Part shown: positions 1 to 12,800 of the stretch, piece by piece | How positions within the stretch are numbered: the first letter of the stretch is position 1 | Layout of the letters: each line of letters begins with the position of its first letter | NCBI GenBank assembly: GCA_015039365.1 | Contig: WION01000008.1 | Location: forward strand, 248,001 to 312,000 | From: Amanita rubescens | Lineage: Eukaryota > Basidiomycota > Agaricomycetes > Agaricales > Amanitaceae | Reading direction: 5' to 3' | Length of the DNA stretch: 64,000 nt | Position numbers and translations under genes: made by a program | Notes under the pieces: generated by a model | The model's database searches: none | What the model was told of the DNA's origin: nothing | The model's input: the letters and a program-made list of their open reading frames with translations, nothing else

Positions 1-834
1 AGGCCTGATTTACGACAATTATACCATATCGTCATCGTTAAGAGTGATTGGTACAAATCCGGCATCTTTAGTCACTCCGCTACGTTTAATCCTCCACCTG
101 GCATCTCCTCCGGTTGACAAGCTCTTATTAAACCCAAGCGCGGAGGGTTGCAAACAATCATTTATGGGTCAGTTGAAGGAAGCTGATTTTATCAGATGGG
201 GGAACACTAAACGAATGACGGGTCTGCGCAAAGCTGATCAGGATGGGATGTGGGAGGGGATCAGAGAGCGTAATTGCCTTGGCGAATTCATACGATTAAT
301 TCACTGACGTTATTTTCTGAAGACAATTTTGAAGAGTATTGGCGGGTAGCTTCAAAGGTGACGCCCACAGTAAGCTTGGTGCGCTCGCAGTCGCCCCCGC
401 CCCCACCCTCGACGTCCATGCATTCTCGCCCTCCGTCCGCTGATCAAGGGGGTACGCCTGATAAGGATGGTGCACACAATGTTCGCAGTGTACCCGTCAG
501 GTTGTACCTACCAGACGGGCCTGTTATCCAGGATCTGGTTCCTCCACTTCTAGAAGATGGTAGAACCTTTACTTTCGTGGCTGGACAAACTAATAAATTT
601 TCTCTAGGCACTCCTCACACCCTACAATATTACCTTCACTCTCATGTTCCTCTGCTTTTTGGTCCTGACGCTACTGGCACTATGAAGCGGCCAAACATGT
701 CAGCAGACCAAGCCTATGTCCTGATTCAAGGTGTTTCTGCACCCTTGGAAGCTGAAATGGCGTGGCTGGGAGCATGCATGGCTGGAGCGGATGGCTGGCT
801 TAATGTTTGCATTGGTGTGAAGAAAGGCATCTGA
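1..834 (+). CDS. ATG5: Autophagy protein Atg5, C-terminal part (5' end outside window)
   Basis: Atg5 is conjugated to Atg12 and, with Atg16, acts as the E3-like factor that lipidates Atg8 on the phagophore. Reading frame 2 runs from the window edge and begins with a GLIYDNY segment, like the GLLFDLL of animal Atg5. It continues with PLRLILHL, then SFMGQLKEADFIRWG, matching the conserved block around the Atg12-acceptor lysine (the K in LKEAD), and GMWEGIRE. An intron at about 270-322 joins this to HNFEEYWRVASKV, equivalent to the FDQFW block. A low-complexity proline/serine stretch follows, then the second ubiquitin-like fold (VPVRLYLPDGPVIQD) and the family C-terminus (ADGWLNVCIGV). The stop is at 832-834. 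The N-terminal ubiquitin-like domain is mostly outside the window. The order of conserved blocks makes the call firm. Confidence 0.87.
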
Positions 835-893
835 GTTAGGATTAGATTGGCTCAATTTCAGCAGACAATGTAATACAGGGGATCCGGGGGAGA

Positions 894-2541
894 TCATGTA
901 TCAAACTTGACAATCTGTTCTCTTCCACTGCGATCGATTTTCACAAGGCGTTTCGCAACACACCCGTATATGATTCGGCTCGTATTTTGCCCACCGCCTG
1001 CTCGTGTAGTAAGGATCTCCTTTACTTTGTTCAGCGACAAAGAGCAATGCGGTGCTAATAATAGAGTAAGTAAGAGATGAGCAGTCAGGATCTGCTGTGA
1101 CGTTGGTGGTGCCATAGCCGTAGTTGATAATGACGTTTCGGTCGCCGTTGAGGGTGATGCCGGGGTGATGCGAGACTGCGACAAGAGCTTCAAACGTGCC
1201 CTGACACGAGATTAAACAATGATAAAATGCGTGGCCCATGTATGAACTAACAAAATTTCTTTGACGGAGGGCGGCTCCGCTGTGTTGCCAGAAGCTTCAA
1301 GTTGGTAAATTGGACCCATAATATCTGGGGCTGTTTGCCATATTTTGATCTAAGCTACTATTCAATAATTTGCTGCGACCCGACGGAGTCATCAACTCAC
1401 AGCTATACGCTCAGTATCCTCGTTTATTTGTATCTTGTTATTAGAATTAGATGGTTTTTTGTATGCAGCGGGGGGACTCGAATGCGATTGCTTCGGATGG
1501 CTATAGTCTTCTGCTGCGCTTGCAGTCGCATTGTCAAACGTCCCAGTATCATCTTGCTTTTCATTCTTTCCTCCATTCTCCACTTTGAAAATTGTAGTTT
1601 GGTCAGCATTGGACATGTGATCCTCTCCTTCGCTAGACGGAGGGTCTAAATCACGAGTAGTCATCGAAAGATTCGACATATGACTGAGATCCATGACTTC
1701 ATCCATCAGATTGTCGGTGAAGTGCAGAGTTTTGGCGGCGGCAACAGGTGTACGCTCTGATTCAAGATCTAGTCGAGGATCACTTTCGGAGACCGTTTGG
1801 ACCACTTGCGGTGACGTGCTTTCTTGCACAGGCCTACGTCGAGCGAGTGCTATTTTTTTCTGTGTATCTTTCAGGACGGTGATGATAGATGGATCAATAA
1901 CTAACGCGCTGTTGAAGGTCTGCGATCTTTGCCTTGACTTCGCTTGTACGCTCTTCTTCTCGCTCAATCAGCGACTTCAAAGGTGGGATCTCTTCTGACT
2001 GCACCTAAAACAAGTGGTGAGAAGGACGTGCAAAAGGCGATGGTTGTTTACGCTTTCGAGTGACCGAAGAAGGGTACGTATATTTTGGCGGACGTCGTTG
2101 AGCCTTCTCAAGACTGCAATCGCTTGGGAGCGGGCGCGTGGCATTGGCCGGATGGGATCGCTAAGGCGTAGTTTAAGAAGGCACGAAGAATCGAAGGATG
2201 GACGCTTACTATCTGTCTATATATCTGAGAGCAGCTTGTGCATAAATTTCTGGTTCGACGTCGTGTTTAATGTGGTCATCGCGTCTCTGAATGGTGCGCC
2301 TGAGGGGTGTTGCATTTCCAAACTCGACGCGTGCCACCTGAGGCTTTTCGGGGCGTACGAGTTGGAAGAGGCCAAGTTCTGAAGGATCGGCATCACGTAT
2401 AAGATCGCCGAGGTGAGTATCGAGGACTGCGCGAGTAAATGGACCTGCGAGTGCTGTCGCAAGAGCGGTATTCGCAGCTACAGCCTTGACCGCTTTGGAT
2501 GAGCGAGCGAAGCGGTCAATCTGGTCAGAAAGTGAAGCCAT
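894..2541 (-). CDS. Spc34-like DASH/Dam1 kinetochore subunit with an extra C-terminal domain
   Basis: Spc34 belongs to the DASH/Dam1 ring that couples fungal kinetochores to microtubule plus ends. Exon 1 (2541-2209) encodes about 110 residues with FTRAVLDTHLGDLIRDADPS and ELGLFQLVRP, resembling the Spc34 N-terminal signature (LIRD...ALF). Splicing gives YIDRYDPIRPMPRAR, then a charged helical stretch (SLIEREEERTSEVKAKIADL) likely to form a coiled coil. After a long disordered acidic/serine region the frame continues through introns near 1340-1387 and 1185-1240. It ends in a compact segment, CSLSLNKVKEIL...IIYGCVAKRLVKID...GREQIVKFD, which looks like a winged-helix fold (inference). At roughly 480 residues it is longer than yeast Spc34. 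The last domain could belong to a separate gene, but an in-frame join is available. The start is 62 bp from the divergent DOCK gene. Confidence 0.5.
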
Positions 2542-2603
2542 TTAAGTATCAGGGTCGCGCTCCTTCTCAGGCTCAGACTTTTGATTCCAACGTCGCCCGA
2601 CCG

Positions 2604-5600
2604 ATGTGGGAGCCGCTGCCTCTCATCGTGTACGGGTATGCCATTCATCCCCTCACTCCCTCCCGCAGAGAAACCCGCCTGCCCTCTCGTAGTCGTCTTT
2701 CAACAGTCACAGAAGCCTCCACCGAAAGCCACGCCGTTAACCGCGATGTCGTCTTGCTCGAAGTTGGCGATGAGGTCTACGCGTTTGAGAAATATACTCC
2801 CTCTGCAAGAGAGCCCGTTGAAGGCGTCTGGTACAGAGGGCAAGTCTTGGACTTAACCTCATGTCTTAGTCTAAAGTTCTCACAGATATGTCGTCACCAC
2901 AACCCGCCGTCCTTCCGTCAATTGGACCGTGCCAGACTCATCTCTTAGCGTGCAATCCTCGATACGTGCAGAGGAGCCGCAACAAGTTTTCATAGGCATT
3001 TTTCCTGCCTCCCACATTTTTATTCGCGACGAGTTGGCAGATGCCGAAGGTCGGCTTATGGAGATCGCTGCATCTCTCAATGGGACAGCTAATAACCTTG
3101 CTGCCGTCGCTGATGCTGTGTCGCAACGAAAAGACAAATCTATCGCTAGCATGACCACAGTCAGGGAGGAGGACGAAGAGTCTGCGACAAGATCAACGCG
3201 GCTTATGCTTCCTCCCGATAATACAGGGACCACCCGTGGCCTTGCCTTGTATTCCACCAGCGTCCGATCCGTGTCTCCAACTGATTCCCATGTCTTGAAG
3301 CCTCTTCCACCCCGGCCCTCGCTCAAGTCCGGTGACGATACTGCGTCTGGTATTGAGCAGCCCATTGTGGATGAGATCGCCTCAGCTCTCCGAGAATGGC
3401 ACATGCTGATGTTCCAGTACTTAGCGGGGCGTGATTACAAACTTTTCCACACCGTTCGCGAGCATATAGAAGCTCTTCATCTGGGTCGTCGCCAGCTGCT
3501 CGCTCAGACCCTCAACGCAGAAGAAACTAATAACCTCCGACGCGAGTGTGTGGCAAGACTGGTATGCGCAAATATCGTACAAGGCCTTGACATTATCGTC
3601 AGACATCCGTCGTGGGGTGGTCTCGTTACCGTGGATATTGGATCCGATATTGAAAACCGAAACTGGGTCAGCGCTATTAGGATGTACACCATGCAAGTGA
3701 CTTCGGCCCATCTCAATATCATTCATGACTCGGGCAAGACTCTTGCGACTGATGTTAGTCTTAATGGACCTTCACCGATTCCAGCCCAGTCAGCTTTCCC
3801 CGACTTGATTGCTGCACATTCCAGAAGTCGGTCTCGGTCGCATGGTCGTATGGATATACTCGACTCTGCTGGAAGCTCCAAGAACATTGCCAAGTTTTAT
3901 CATGTATACCTCGACATCCGTGTGTTTGTTGCCTCGCTTTGTTTGCCTGGAGAGACGGCAGAGCTCTTTTTTTCTCTCTACTGGAAACAGGGAACTCAGT
4001 TCATTACGGAGGATTTCTGTGTCATCTTGAACCACAATGGAGTCATGGCCCGTGATCCTTCTGGTCGCATGCGGACCTTGTTTACTGATCTAGTCCTTAC
4101 TGACGTGCAAGACCCCATATATCTGGTTTGCCGTATCGTTCGGAATGGTGCTCTGAAAGCTAGCAACCACGAATCTCACACCCGTAGCGATTCCATTCGC
4201 CCAGATAGCAGCGCATCATTGCAATTGGCTGATGCTTCAAGTCATTCGGCCATTTCGCGGGTCAGTCAATCAAACGAGTCAGCGCAACATGTCAGGAGAC
4301 CGTTTGGTTGTGCGACTTTGGAACTAACACAACTCAGCAAGATGATAGAAGAACAATTGGACGTCTCGCCGTTAAAAGAGTATACGATGCCAATATATAT
4401 TCCTACAAATGAGATATCATTTTCTATGATTCACCAGAATATCATCAACAATAATGTCAAGGAATATGTGAAGTCATCTAGGTTTGTTGCTGCTGACGCT
4501 CGAGTCCAAACCTTGGCTGACTTGGATGACAGAGCAGACATTTTGGCAGTATCAGTCAAAGTCTTCCGGGGTGATGTCCGAACAATAGTACGCGAAAATC
4601 CTTCGCTATTACAGGACGTACCTCATACACTTCGTCTTGGTTTTCCCGACGTTGTGTTCCCTGATGATGAACGCAACGAGCTGTACATCAAGCTTTGGAG
4701 TGGTGACTTCAGTCCGTCTCACCATGCTCCAAGCCGCCTCAGTGTTGCCAATCTTGCGAGAGTTCAGATGGGTCCAACGACCAATAACGTGGAAGTAATT
4801 ATGGAAGTCAAAGATCGAGATGGGAAGATTGTGGAAAATGTCATATCTCAAGGCAGTGGCGAACCCCTAATGTCACAGTTCCGCTCCTTGGTCTTTCAAC
4901 GTTGTAATGAACCAACATACGGTGAATTAATCAAGATAGTCCTTCCCTCTGATAGTGTGCCAGACTGGCATCTCTTCTTCACTTTCCGTCATCGTACCAA
5001 TCGCGAACGACCCCGTCCTTTGCCAGAGCATTCCGATAAGCCATTTGCCTTTGCATTTCAACCTCTCTTTTCAAATGGAAAGTCTTTTGTTGAGGACGGC
5101 AGCCATACTTTGATCATGCACAAAGCCGATAAACTGGGTTTCATCACAACTGATACATATCTTCCTTCACCTCATTGCCTTCCATTTGGCCACAAAGTAG
5201 ATCAGCTCGCTATCACCGTTGATATGCAACGCCTCGCCCCACCATTAAAGGACACGTTGACAATCCGGTCATCCCTATGCTCCACTAAATTCACCCAAAA
5301 CCAAATCCTGTTGAATTTGCTCTGCTGGGAGAAGATTGAAGACCAAGACTTCCTCTCCATGATACTCACCAAATTTACGTTTGTCGGTGAAGGCGAAATC
5401 GTGAAATTTCTTCGTGACATCTTTGATTCGTTGTTTGGCATACTTATTTCAGTTCATAATCAAGCAGGGGAAATGGACAATCTTGTTTTTAATGCCCTGG
5501 TTACTGTCCTGGGTATTGTGCAAGATCGTCGTTTCAGCAATTTCCAGCCAGTGCTGGACGTCTACATAGAAAAGCATTTTTCTTGCGCAACTGCTGCATC

Positions 5601-8600
5601 GCACATTATCCGTTCAATGAATCGTTTACTCGCTGATCCCACTGCTGCCGATATTGCATCACCTCTCCGTTCAGCCCTGAAGGTGTGGCACTATATCTTC
5701 AAATTCATTTCTCGTTCCCGAGAGCTTCAGAAGGCGAGGGAAATTGGCATGGGAAGCGGCGCCACTGCTGAGCATCTCGAGATGACGTTCAAGCGCGAAC
5801 TACGTTCCCATCTTTCGGAAGTGACTAGGATGATGTCCACAGCTTCACCTGCATCTATTATAGGCACCCAAACGATTGCTCTTCAGCACTTCACCTCCAT
5901 TTTACCTGAACTGGCCAAAATGTTTTCCACTGTAGAACTCGTTTCCTTCACAACTTCATTCGCTAATGCAGTCACTGGTGCCAGGGGCAAACTCGTCATC
6001 TGGAAGCTGCTAATGTACCTTCAGGTAGTGAAAGGGTTCTTATTCGATAATCCTCAATCACGACCGCTTCTGGTTGAAGCTGTAGTGATATGGATCAAAC
6101 CCCACTTCGGACGTTATGACGAATACGTCCATACGTCGTCAAATGACTCGGAAAGTGCTCGTGATGCCGCACAAGTAGCATGGCTGGAGAGCATACGACT
6201 TTGCGTTACCATCGTAGCTATCATGCTAGACAAATTACAGCAGAAGTTAGTTGACCGAGAAGTAATTGGAGATCGTCACGCCTTCCGTCAGGAACAAGAT
6301 AACATGGAAAACTTGCTCTCACTTTTTCCTAGGTATGCTGCTTGCCAGATTTTCTTTTTCCTGACGGGAGCCTTCTCATTCTACATTCTCTAGGCTGCTA
6401 GAGTCTTACAGAGAATTTAACAACGGTGCTATGCGTAAAGCCTTAGAACGCCACAAAAATGTCGTCGCTGCTGTAACTTCGATTCCTGTGACCTTCCCCG
6501 ACTCGTATCCTTTTTCTCTGTTATCACATCCGCCAGAAACCCAGAAGTTACCAGGGGTTTTCTCCGGAAGTGTGGGTAGCGAACAACTCTTCAACGCAGG
6601 TCTGGGAGAAACCGCCGTTGTGCTCCTCGTTTTAATTTTATGCTCTCCAACGCAGCATATTTTGGAATTTCTGCAATCAAGTCTAGATATTGAAGGCCGG
6701 GAACGTTTTGTTGCATTTTTAGGACAGTTGTTCAAGGTCGCGACATCAATTCTACAGAACGATGCGTTTCCGAAGACATGGCTCAACGTTAACATATTGG
6801 CGCACAAAGTTTTGGTTAAACTGATGGAGCCTATCGGAAGGATTCTTCAGAAAGAGTTCATACCGCCTCAAGACTCGGAATCACAATTCAATGCCTCCCT
6901 TTGGAAGGAATGTTTCCACATGCTCCTCACGCTCTTGTCGTCAGATCAACTCGTGATAGAAGAATTTAGTCCCCAGGCGAGTATAGAACTGACCTTCAAA
7001 TTGCCCGATGCTAACTACTATCCTTAGAAACGCAGGGCAGTGTGGCGCCTCGCTGGCGATGTGCGTGGAGAAGGTGCAACTATCCTACTGAGCCTTTGGC
7101 AATCTTTGGGGTGGTACGACATCACCCCTACCAACAATGATGTACCCATAAAATATGGGGTGAGCTCCTGGGGATTGTAATCAATGCTAAACTAATCATC
7201 GCCAGGGGTATCAACCTTATCTGCATTCTCTTGTTGGTCAAGTTGTCAATCTCTGCCTAAGCCACCATGATCAGCTACGAAGCAATGCGGTACAGATTCT
7301 TTATAGCATGATCATTTCTGACTTTCGTCAATCCGAGCACTTTGATGGCATTGAACACGAGCTCGTGACCAAGTTGGATAGTTTGTTCATGTCAGACAGC
7401 AAAGGCGATGACATTTCTCGAGTCTTTTTCATTGCGCAACTTCGCCACCTATTCGACACAACCAACGTCGATGAACGACTTCGAGACCGCGTTTCCAACT
7501 TCTTGGACTCTGTCGATCTTTTCCTCGACTTACTACTCAGTGTCCGTGCTTTACCTGAGGGCGAAGAATATGCAGATGATCGCGTCATAGCAACAGTAAG
7601 TTTAAATATGGCTTCATTGCTAGCCGTACGTTGACTTTTGCATCTAGTTGAGGTTGATGAATTTTATCCGGCGTATCGGGAGAGATGAGATATACATAAA
7701 ATACGTGCACCAACTCGTGGATGTAAGCAACCCCGCACGAACGTCATTATATCTACCTGTTCATTCTTTCGATGCTATCAGATGCATTTGCAATCTCAGA
7801 ACTACGTTGAAGCTGCTCTCACCCTGAAATTGCACTCGGATCTGCACGAGTGGGACTTGAACTCGTTCGTCCCACCAATGGAAGACCTTAGTCTACCACA
7901 ACAATCCCAATTTCACCGCAAAGAGACGCTCTGCCTTCTCATCCTGGATTATCTTGGTACTTTCTCTTAGTGTGTAAGCCAGCGCGAACATCATTGACTT
8001 TTTTCATAGGCAAGGGCAAAGCTTGGGAGAAGGCGATTGAAATCTGTAGAGAATTGGCATACCAACATGCAGAAGTTACCTTTAACTAGTACGTATTTAC
8101 GTATATCATATCATACAGTTCACTGATTCGTGTATAGCGGACGTCTTTCTGAGATTTTAAGACATGAAGCAACACTGCTGGAACACATCATCACAGATCA
8201 ACGATACTATCCCGATTATTATCGTGTCGTGTTTTACGGGAATTTTCCAACGGCCATCAGAGACAAGAAATTCATTGTGAGTAATAGTGCTTATATTATT
8301 CGTGGTAACGCTAATTCGTTGTACTAGTACCGAGGTTATGAGTGGGAGAAATACAACGCCTTCTGCGAAAGAATGCTCAGCAAGCACCCTGGTGCCCAGA
8401 TTCTCAAAGCTGCTGGAGATCCACCTGTGGATATCCGATTTGGACACGACCAATACATTCAGTGCACGGCTGTAACACCTGTGCCTGATCATAATCTCCC
8501 AATTTTCGCCAATCCCGATGTTCCCTTGGCCATCCGATCATACTACGAGCACTGGTAAGAAAACGGTATAAGTCTGGCCTATACTGATCGCTAATACTTC

Positions 8601-9693
8601 CCTTCAAGTGGCATTCAATATTTTCTGTGCGTCGCGTCAGGTGAAGAAAGTAGCTCGGGATGGTTCTGAAGAGATATGGACAGAAAAAAGTTTTTTTACG
8701 ACGGAAGAACCATTCCCAACTGTTCTTCGCCGCTCCGAAATCTTGACCACGGACGTGGTTGAAATATCTCCTCTTGAAAACGCCCTCACCGAAGTGGAAG
8801 AAAAAACAAAGAACTAGCGAGCCTGAAGGCCAAATATGATGCCTTGGCAAAAACTTCACAACCCGTTTCTACCAATGCACTGGCGATGGCTTTAAACAGC
8901 GTAGTTGATGCCCCCCTCAACGCTGGGATAGCGTCCTACCGTCAGATTTTCTTCGATCCGCCTTACATTATTCGCTATCCGGAAAGAGCTGACATGGTCG
9001 AGAAGTTGCGAATGGCGATAGATAATCAAGTACGCGTCCCAGCATTTTGAACCTACTGATAATAACTCGGTGGCAGGTCCGCGCCATTGACAGCTGTCTC
9101 AAATTGCACGGTCATCTATGTCCACCAGAATTTATTCAATTCCATGCGACGCTGGAAAATTTTTTAAAAAGAATTTCCGGGAGGAAATCAAACGTCTGGC
9201 TATGGATGGAATTTCATACACTGATACCATTTCCCCCACTCTACGATCACATAATGCAACTTCTGACTATGAACGACCCGTGCAAAGGAGCATATCTTCA
9301 TCTTCCACTGGTCGCCCTACGCCTATGATACCTCCCCTAAACCTTGGTCATTTAGCAATGTCTCCGTCGTTGATAGGTCCCCCATCGCCCTCAAGTGCTG
9401 ATGCCACGCCATCTGCAAGGCAGACTATCCTTCAAAGACACCTCGCTCACCTTGCGCGCCATGGTATTAACGGCGTGTCTTCAGGACCGGAAAATGCCGC
9501 CAGTGACTCCTCCGTGGAGTCACCCCGTGCATCACTCGTACATGTAGGCAATTCCATCTCGACACCTCAAATATCTGGAACATCAGGCGCTGCCTCGACC
9601 ATTGGAAGTATTGGTTCTTTTAGTTCGCTGAAGGGAAGGCTTTCGAGGCTGGGAAGTCTCAACTTTACACGCCGTAGTACAACCCGCTCTTGA
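2604..9693 (+). CDS. DCK1: DOCK-family (CZH) Rho GTPase guanine-nucleotide exchange factor
   Basis: DOCK proteins load GTP onto Rho/Rac GTPases through a DHR-2 domain; yeast Dck1 acts on Rho5 with the ELMO-like Lmo1. The predicted protein is about 2,050 residues. An SH3-like N-terminus (EVGDEVYAFEKYTP...VEGVWYRGYVV) crosses a GC-AG intron at 2840-2885. The C2-type DHR-1 lies near residue 660 (LRLGFPDVVFPDDERNELYI). A long helical middle follows, then DHR-2: AWEKAIEICRELAYQHAE, DYYRVVFYGNFPTAIRDKKF, YRGYEWEKYNAFCERML, EKSFFTTEEPFPTVLRRSEI and VVEISPLENAL. The serine-rich tail ends at 9693. The ATG at 2604 is chosen because the frame upstream overlaps the divergent Spc34-like gene. Reading DHR-2 through needs frame changes near 8612, 8806 and 9163, probably sequence errors. 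A second GC-AG intron lies at 6977-7027. Confidence 0.9.
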
Positions 9694-9811
9694 TATTGAT
9701 CAGTGTATAACACCACTTGTATTTTCTTCATATATCTAAGTTATTACTTATTACTTAATTGCTTTGGACTACTTTGCGAAAGACGCTACACATCCTATCA
9801 TAGCCCAAAAG

Positions 9812-12800
9812 ATGTCTTTCGTTAAAAGCAAGCTGCGACTTGCCAGAGACGCCCTAGACAAGAAAAATTATATTAAAGCCAAAGAAGAGGTATCAGAAGT
9901 TCTGGACTATGAATCAAGCAACTACCATGCGTGAGTCGGAACCGTCGAGGTCAACAGATCATCTCCTAGAATTCTTCAAGCCATGTCTTCTTTGGCTTAG
10001 CCTCCCTCGAGCTGGGCGAATACAGTGAAAGCGAACAAGTACACAAGGTTTAAAAATCATAGAGCGCGACTCACCGATTCACAAGGCCTATCGCAAAGCT
10101 ATCGAAATTCAACGAAGCCAGACATTGGCATGGCAGGCACGTATCAACATCGTACTGTGCAATGCGTAACTGAGGGACGGTAGGGCTTATCTAGGCTGCT
10201 CGAACGGACAGAACAATGGTCGGCGTGCGTCAAGTCCTTATACGAGTTGGCAAATATTCAATGCTCTCAGTATGATTATAACGAGATCTCGTATGTTGAA
10301 TAACTCAATTCTGGTATTAGGGACGATGCAGTAAAGTGCGGCGAGACAATGCAGAAGATAATTGATGTGTGCAGGAGGTATTGCGATCGCCAAGAAGTAA
10401 GGCTCGCCAACTCCTTCGTTCTCCACTCACTAGCTGCATAGCTTACTGATGCATTGTGCCATTTACTTCCTGGTTCCCGCTTCTACGACCTTCTGTCAAC
10501 TCTACCAGAGCCTGATAACTCTTCGACCGTCACCATCCAAAGAGCCATCTATGATTCGCTCCCAGTCCTCGAAGAAATAGTCTCCCTCATCGAATCAAAT
10601 GAAACAGAGGTGATAAACAGGGAGATCCAGAAGAGAAGAACTCGCCTAGGTGCCCCTAATTTAGATCAACTTCAAAAATTGGTTGGTCAAGAAGTGTGGA
10701 GTTCATCTCGAGTACGCAGGAAACTGTTGTAACCACACATGCATCTGATAGCATACAGCTCCCGGAAATATACACTGAAATTACAAGCCACCCCGGCGCC
10801 ACTGACGTTTTACGTCGCGACACGGAATCAAAGCTCCTAAGATATAAATATCGGTATTTATGTTCTTTACCAAGCGACAAGGCATCTCTTGAGGTCAAGG
10901 AGCGAACTTTGCGTGATGTAAACGAACTTGTTGGAAGCGCTATACTTCTGAAGATCCCCGATGAATTGGCCTGGAATTTGTCGCTCGAACATCAAAACTC
11001 AGAATCGATTGGTATGTGCACCAACCCCTTTCGTCTTTGGTTATTGACGTACACTTCAGCAACGTGTGATTCGGAGCTTTTGCATGACTTCGTGGAATTA
11101 TTTCCCAATAATCCTGTAGCGAAACTTCTGAATCATTTCTTCTCATACATGAAATTGAGATTACTTGATGTTAACAAAAAGCACGGTCTCGAAGAACTGG
11201 GGAAAGAGGAGTGTTTCAATGTGATGTTGGTAAGGTACCAGTTACCTATTGAGGATGCCATATTTTTATCCTTTGTTTAGGATGCACACTCAGAAGTACT
11301 GGACCATATTCTTGCCAACCGGATTCTAGCAGAAGTTTATCTGGAGGAATTGGATCATGAGAGCGCCATAAAGGTTGCAGACCGTACATTGGTCTTATTG
11401 AAAAGAAGAGAAGCAGACACGGGCATCACACTTCACAAGTGCATATTTCTTGCTCTTTTATTTTTCACACCTGACGCTTCAAAGGACGAGAACAGGAACT
11501 AAAGCGATCAAAGCCACAGGCCTAGTTCACCTTTATCCCCCTAAACACCATGGACTTGCGTCTGTCATCATAGAGGATGTGTTGTCCTTTAATCCAAATA
11601 ATACACCCTGCTTATTGGGTAAAGCGTTTGTATTACAGGCTTCGGAAAGATGGGAGGAAGCCAGGACATATTTTTTGCGTGTCGCAAGTCTAATTTCAGA
11701 AGATGATTTTAACAGATTGCGTTCAGTAGAGGAGGCAGCCTGGTGTCAATTCCAAGGCGGACAGCAAGAGGAAGGATTATCCTCGTTACAGCATGCCCTT
11801 GCCTTGTTAAATGACCTTCCCTGCCGAGAGGCGGACCGTGCAAGGTGCCTATGGAGAATAGGGCAGTGCCAGGGGTCCGCAGCTAGTACGTTTTGGGAGA
11901 TCATAATGTGAGATTAGACTGACATCAGCAAGCTGGTGATCGGCAAGAATCTTACCGCTGCTTCATCGCGAGCCTTAAACAAGATCCATCTTATGCTCCT
12001 GCATATACATCGCTCGGTATATACTACTCAGAGAATGTACCTCCAGACTCGGTTCGTGCCTCTAGATGTTTCCAAAAGGCGTTTGAACTCGATTCGCGCG
12101 AGGCCGAAGCTGCCAGAAGACTTGCGCAAGGTTTCGCAGAGGACCGAGACTGGGATCTGGTAGAGGTCGTAGCGCACAGAACGATTGAAGGAGAAGGCGG
12201 CTTAAGCGGTGGTTTGCCATTCCAATCTTCTGACCCTGATTCATCGCGACCGACGAACTCTTGGGCATGGAAAGCAATTGGAATTGTGGAACTGGTGTGT
12301 ACACTGGTGACGATCAGGACTCGGCTAACGTATAGCAGAGCCATGGAAAATATGCGGAAGCCGTCAAGGCACTTCAAACCGCTCTAATCACGAACGCGAA
12401 CGATGGTTCCCTCTGGCTCAGACTTGGAGAGGCTTACAGCAAAGCTGGACGTCATGCCGCTGCTCTAAAAGCATTCCACAAAGCAAAAGAACTCGAACCA
12501 GATGAGTGGCTATGCCATTACTTCATATCCGAAGTAAAAAGGCAAATGGGAGAATTTCAAGATGCTATAGTCATATGTACGGATATCTTATCCGAACATC
12601 CTGGCGAATCTGCGGTGCAAATATCTCTCATGCAGTCACACTTTGATCTTGGACGCCTTGAGCAGTCGGGAGGCTTTCAAGAGAGAGCCGAGCAGTCGTT
12701 TTTAATGGCGATAAAATTGGCCTTTGAGATCGTCCAGGGTGACCCTGGAGCTCGGGCGGCCATCGGCTTGAAACTGATTGCGGATACATTGTTCTACTTG

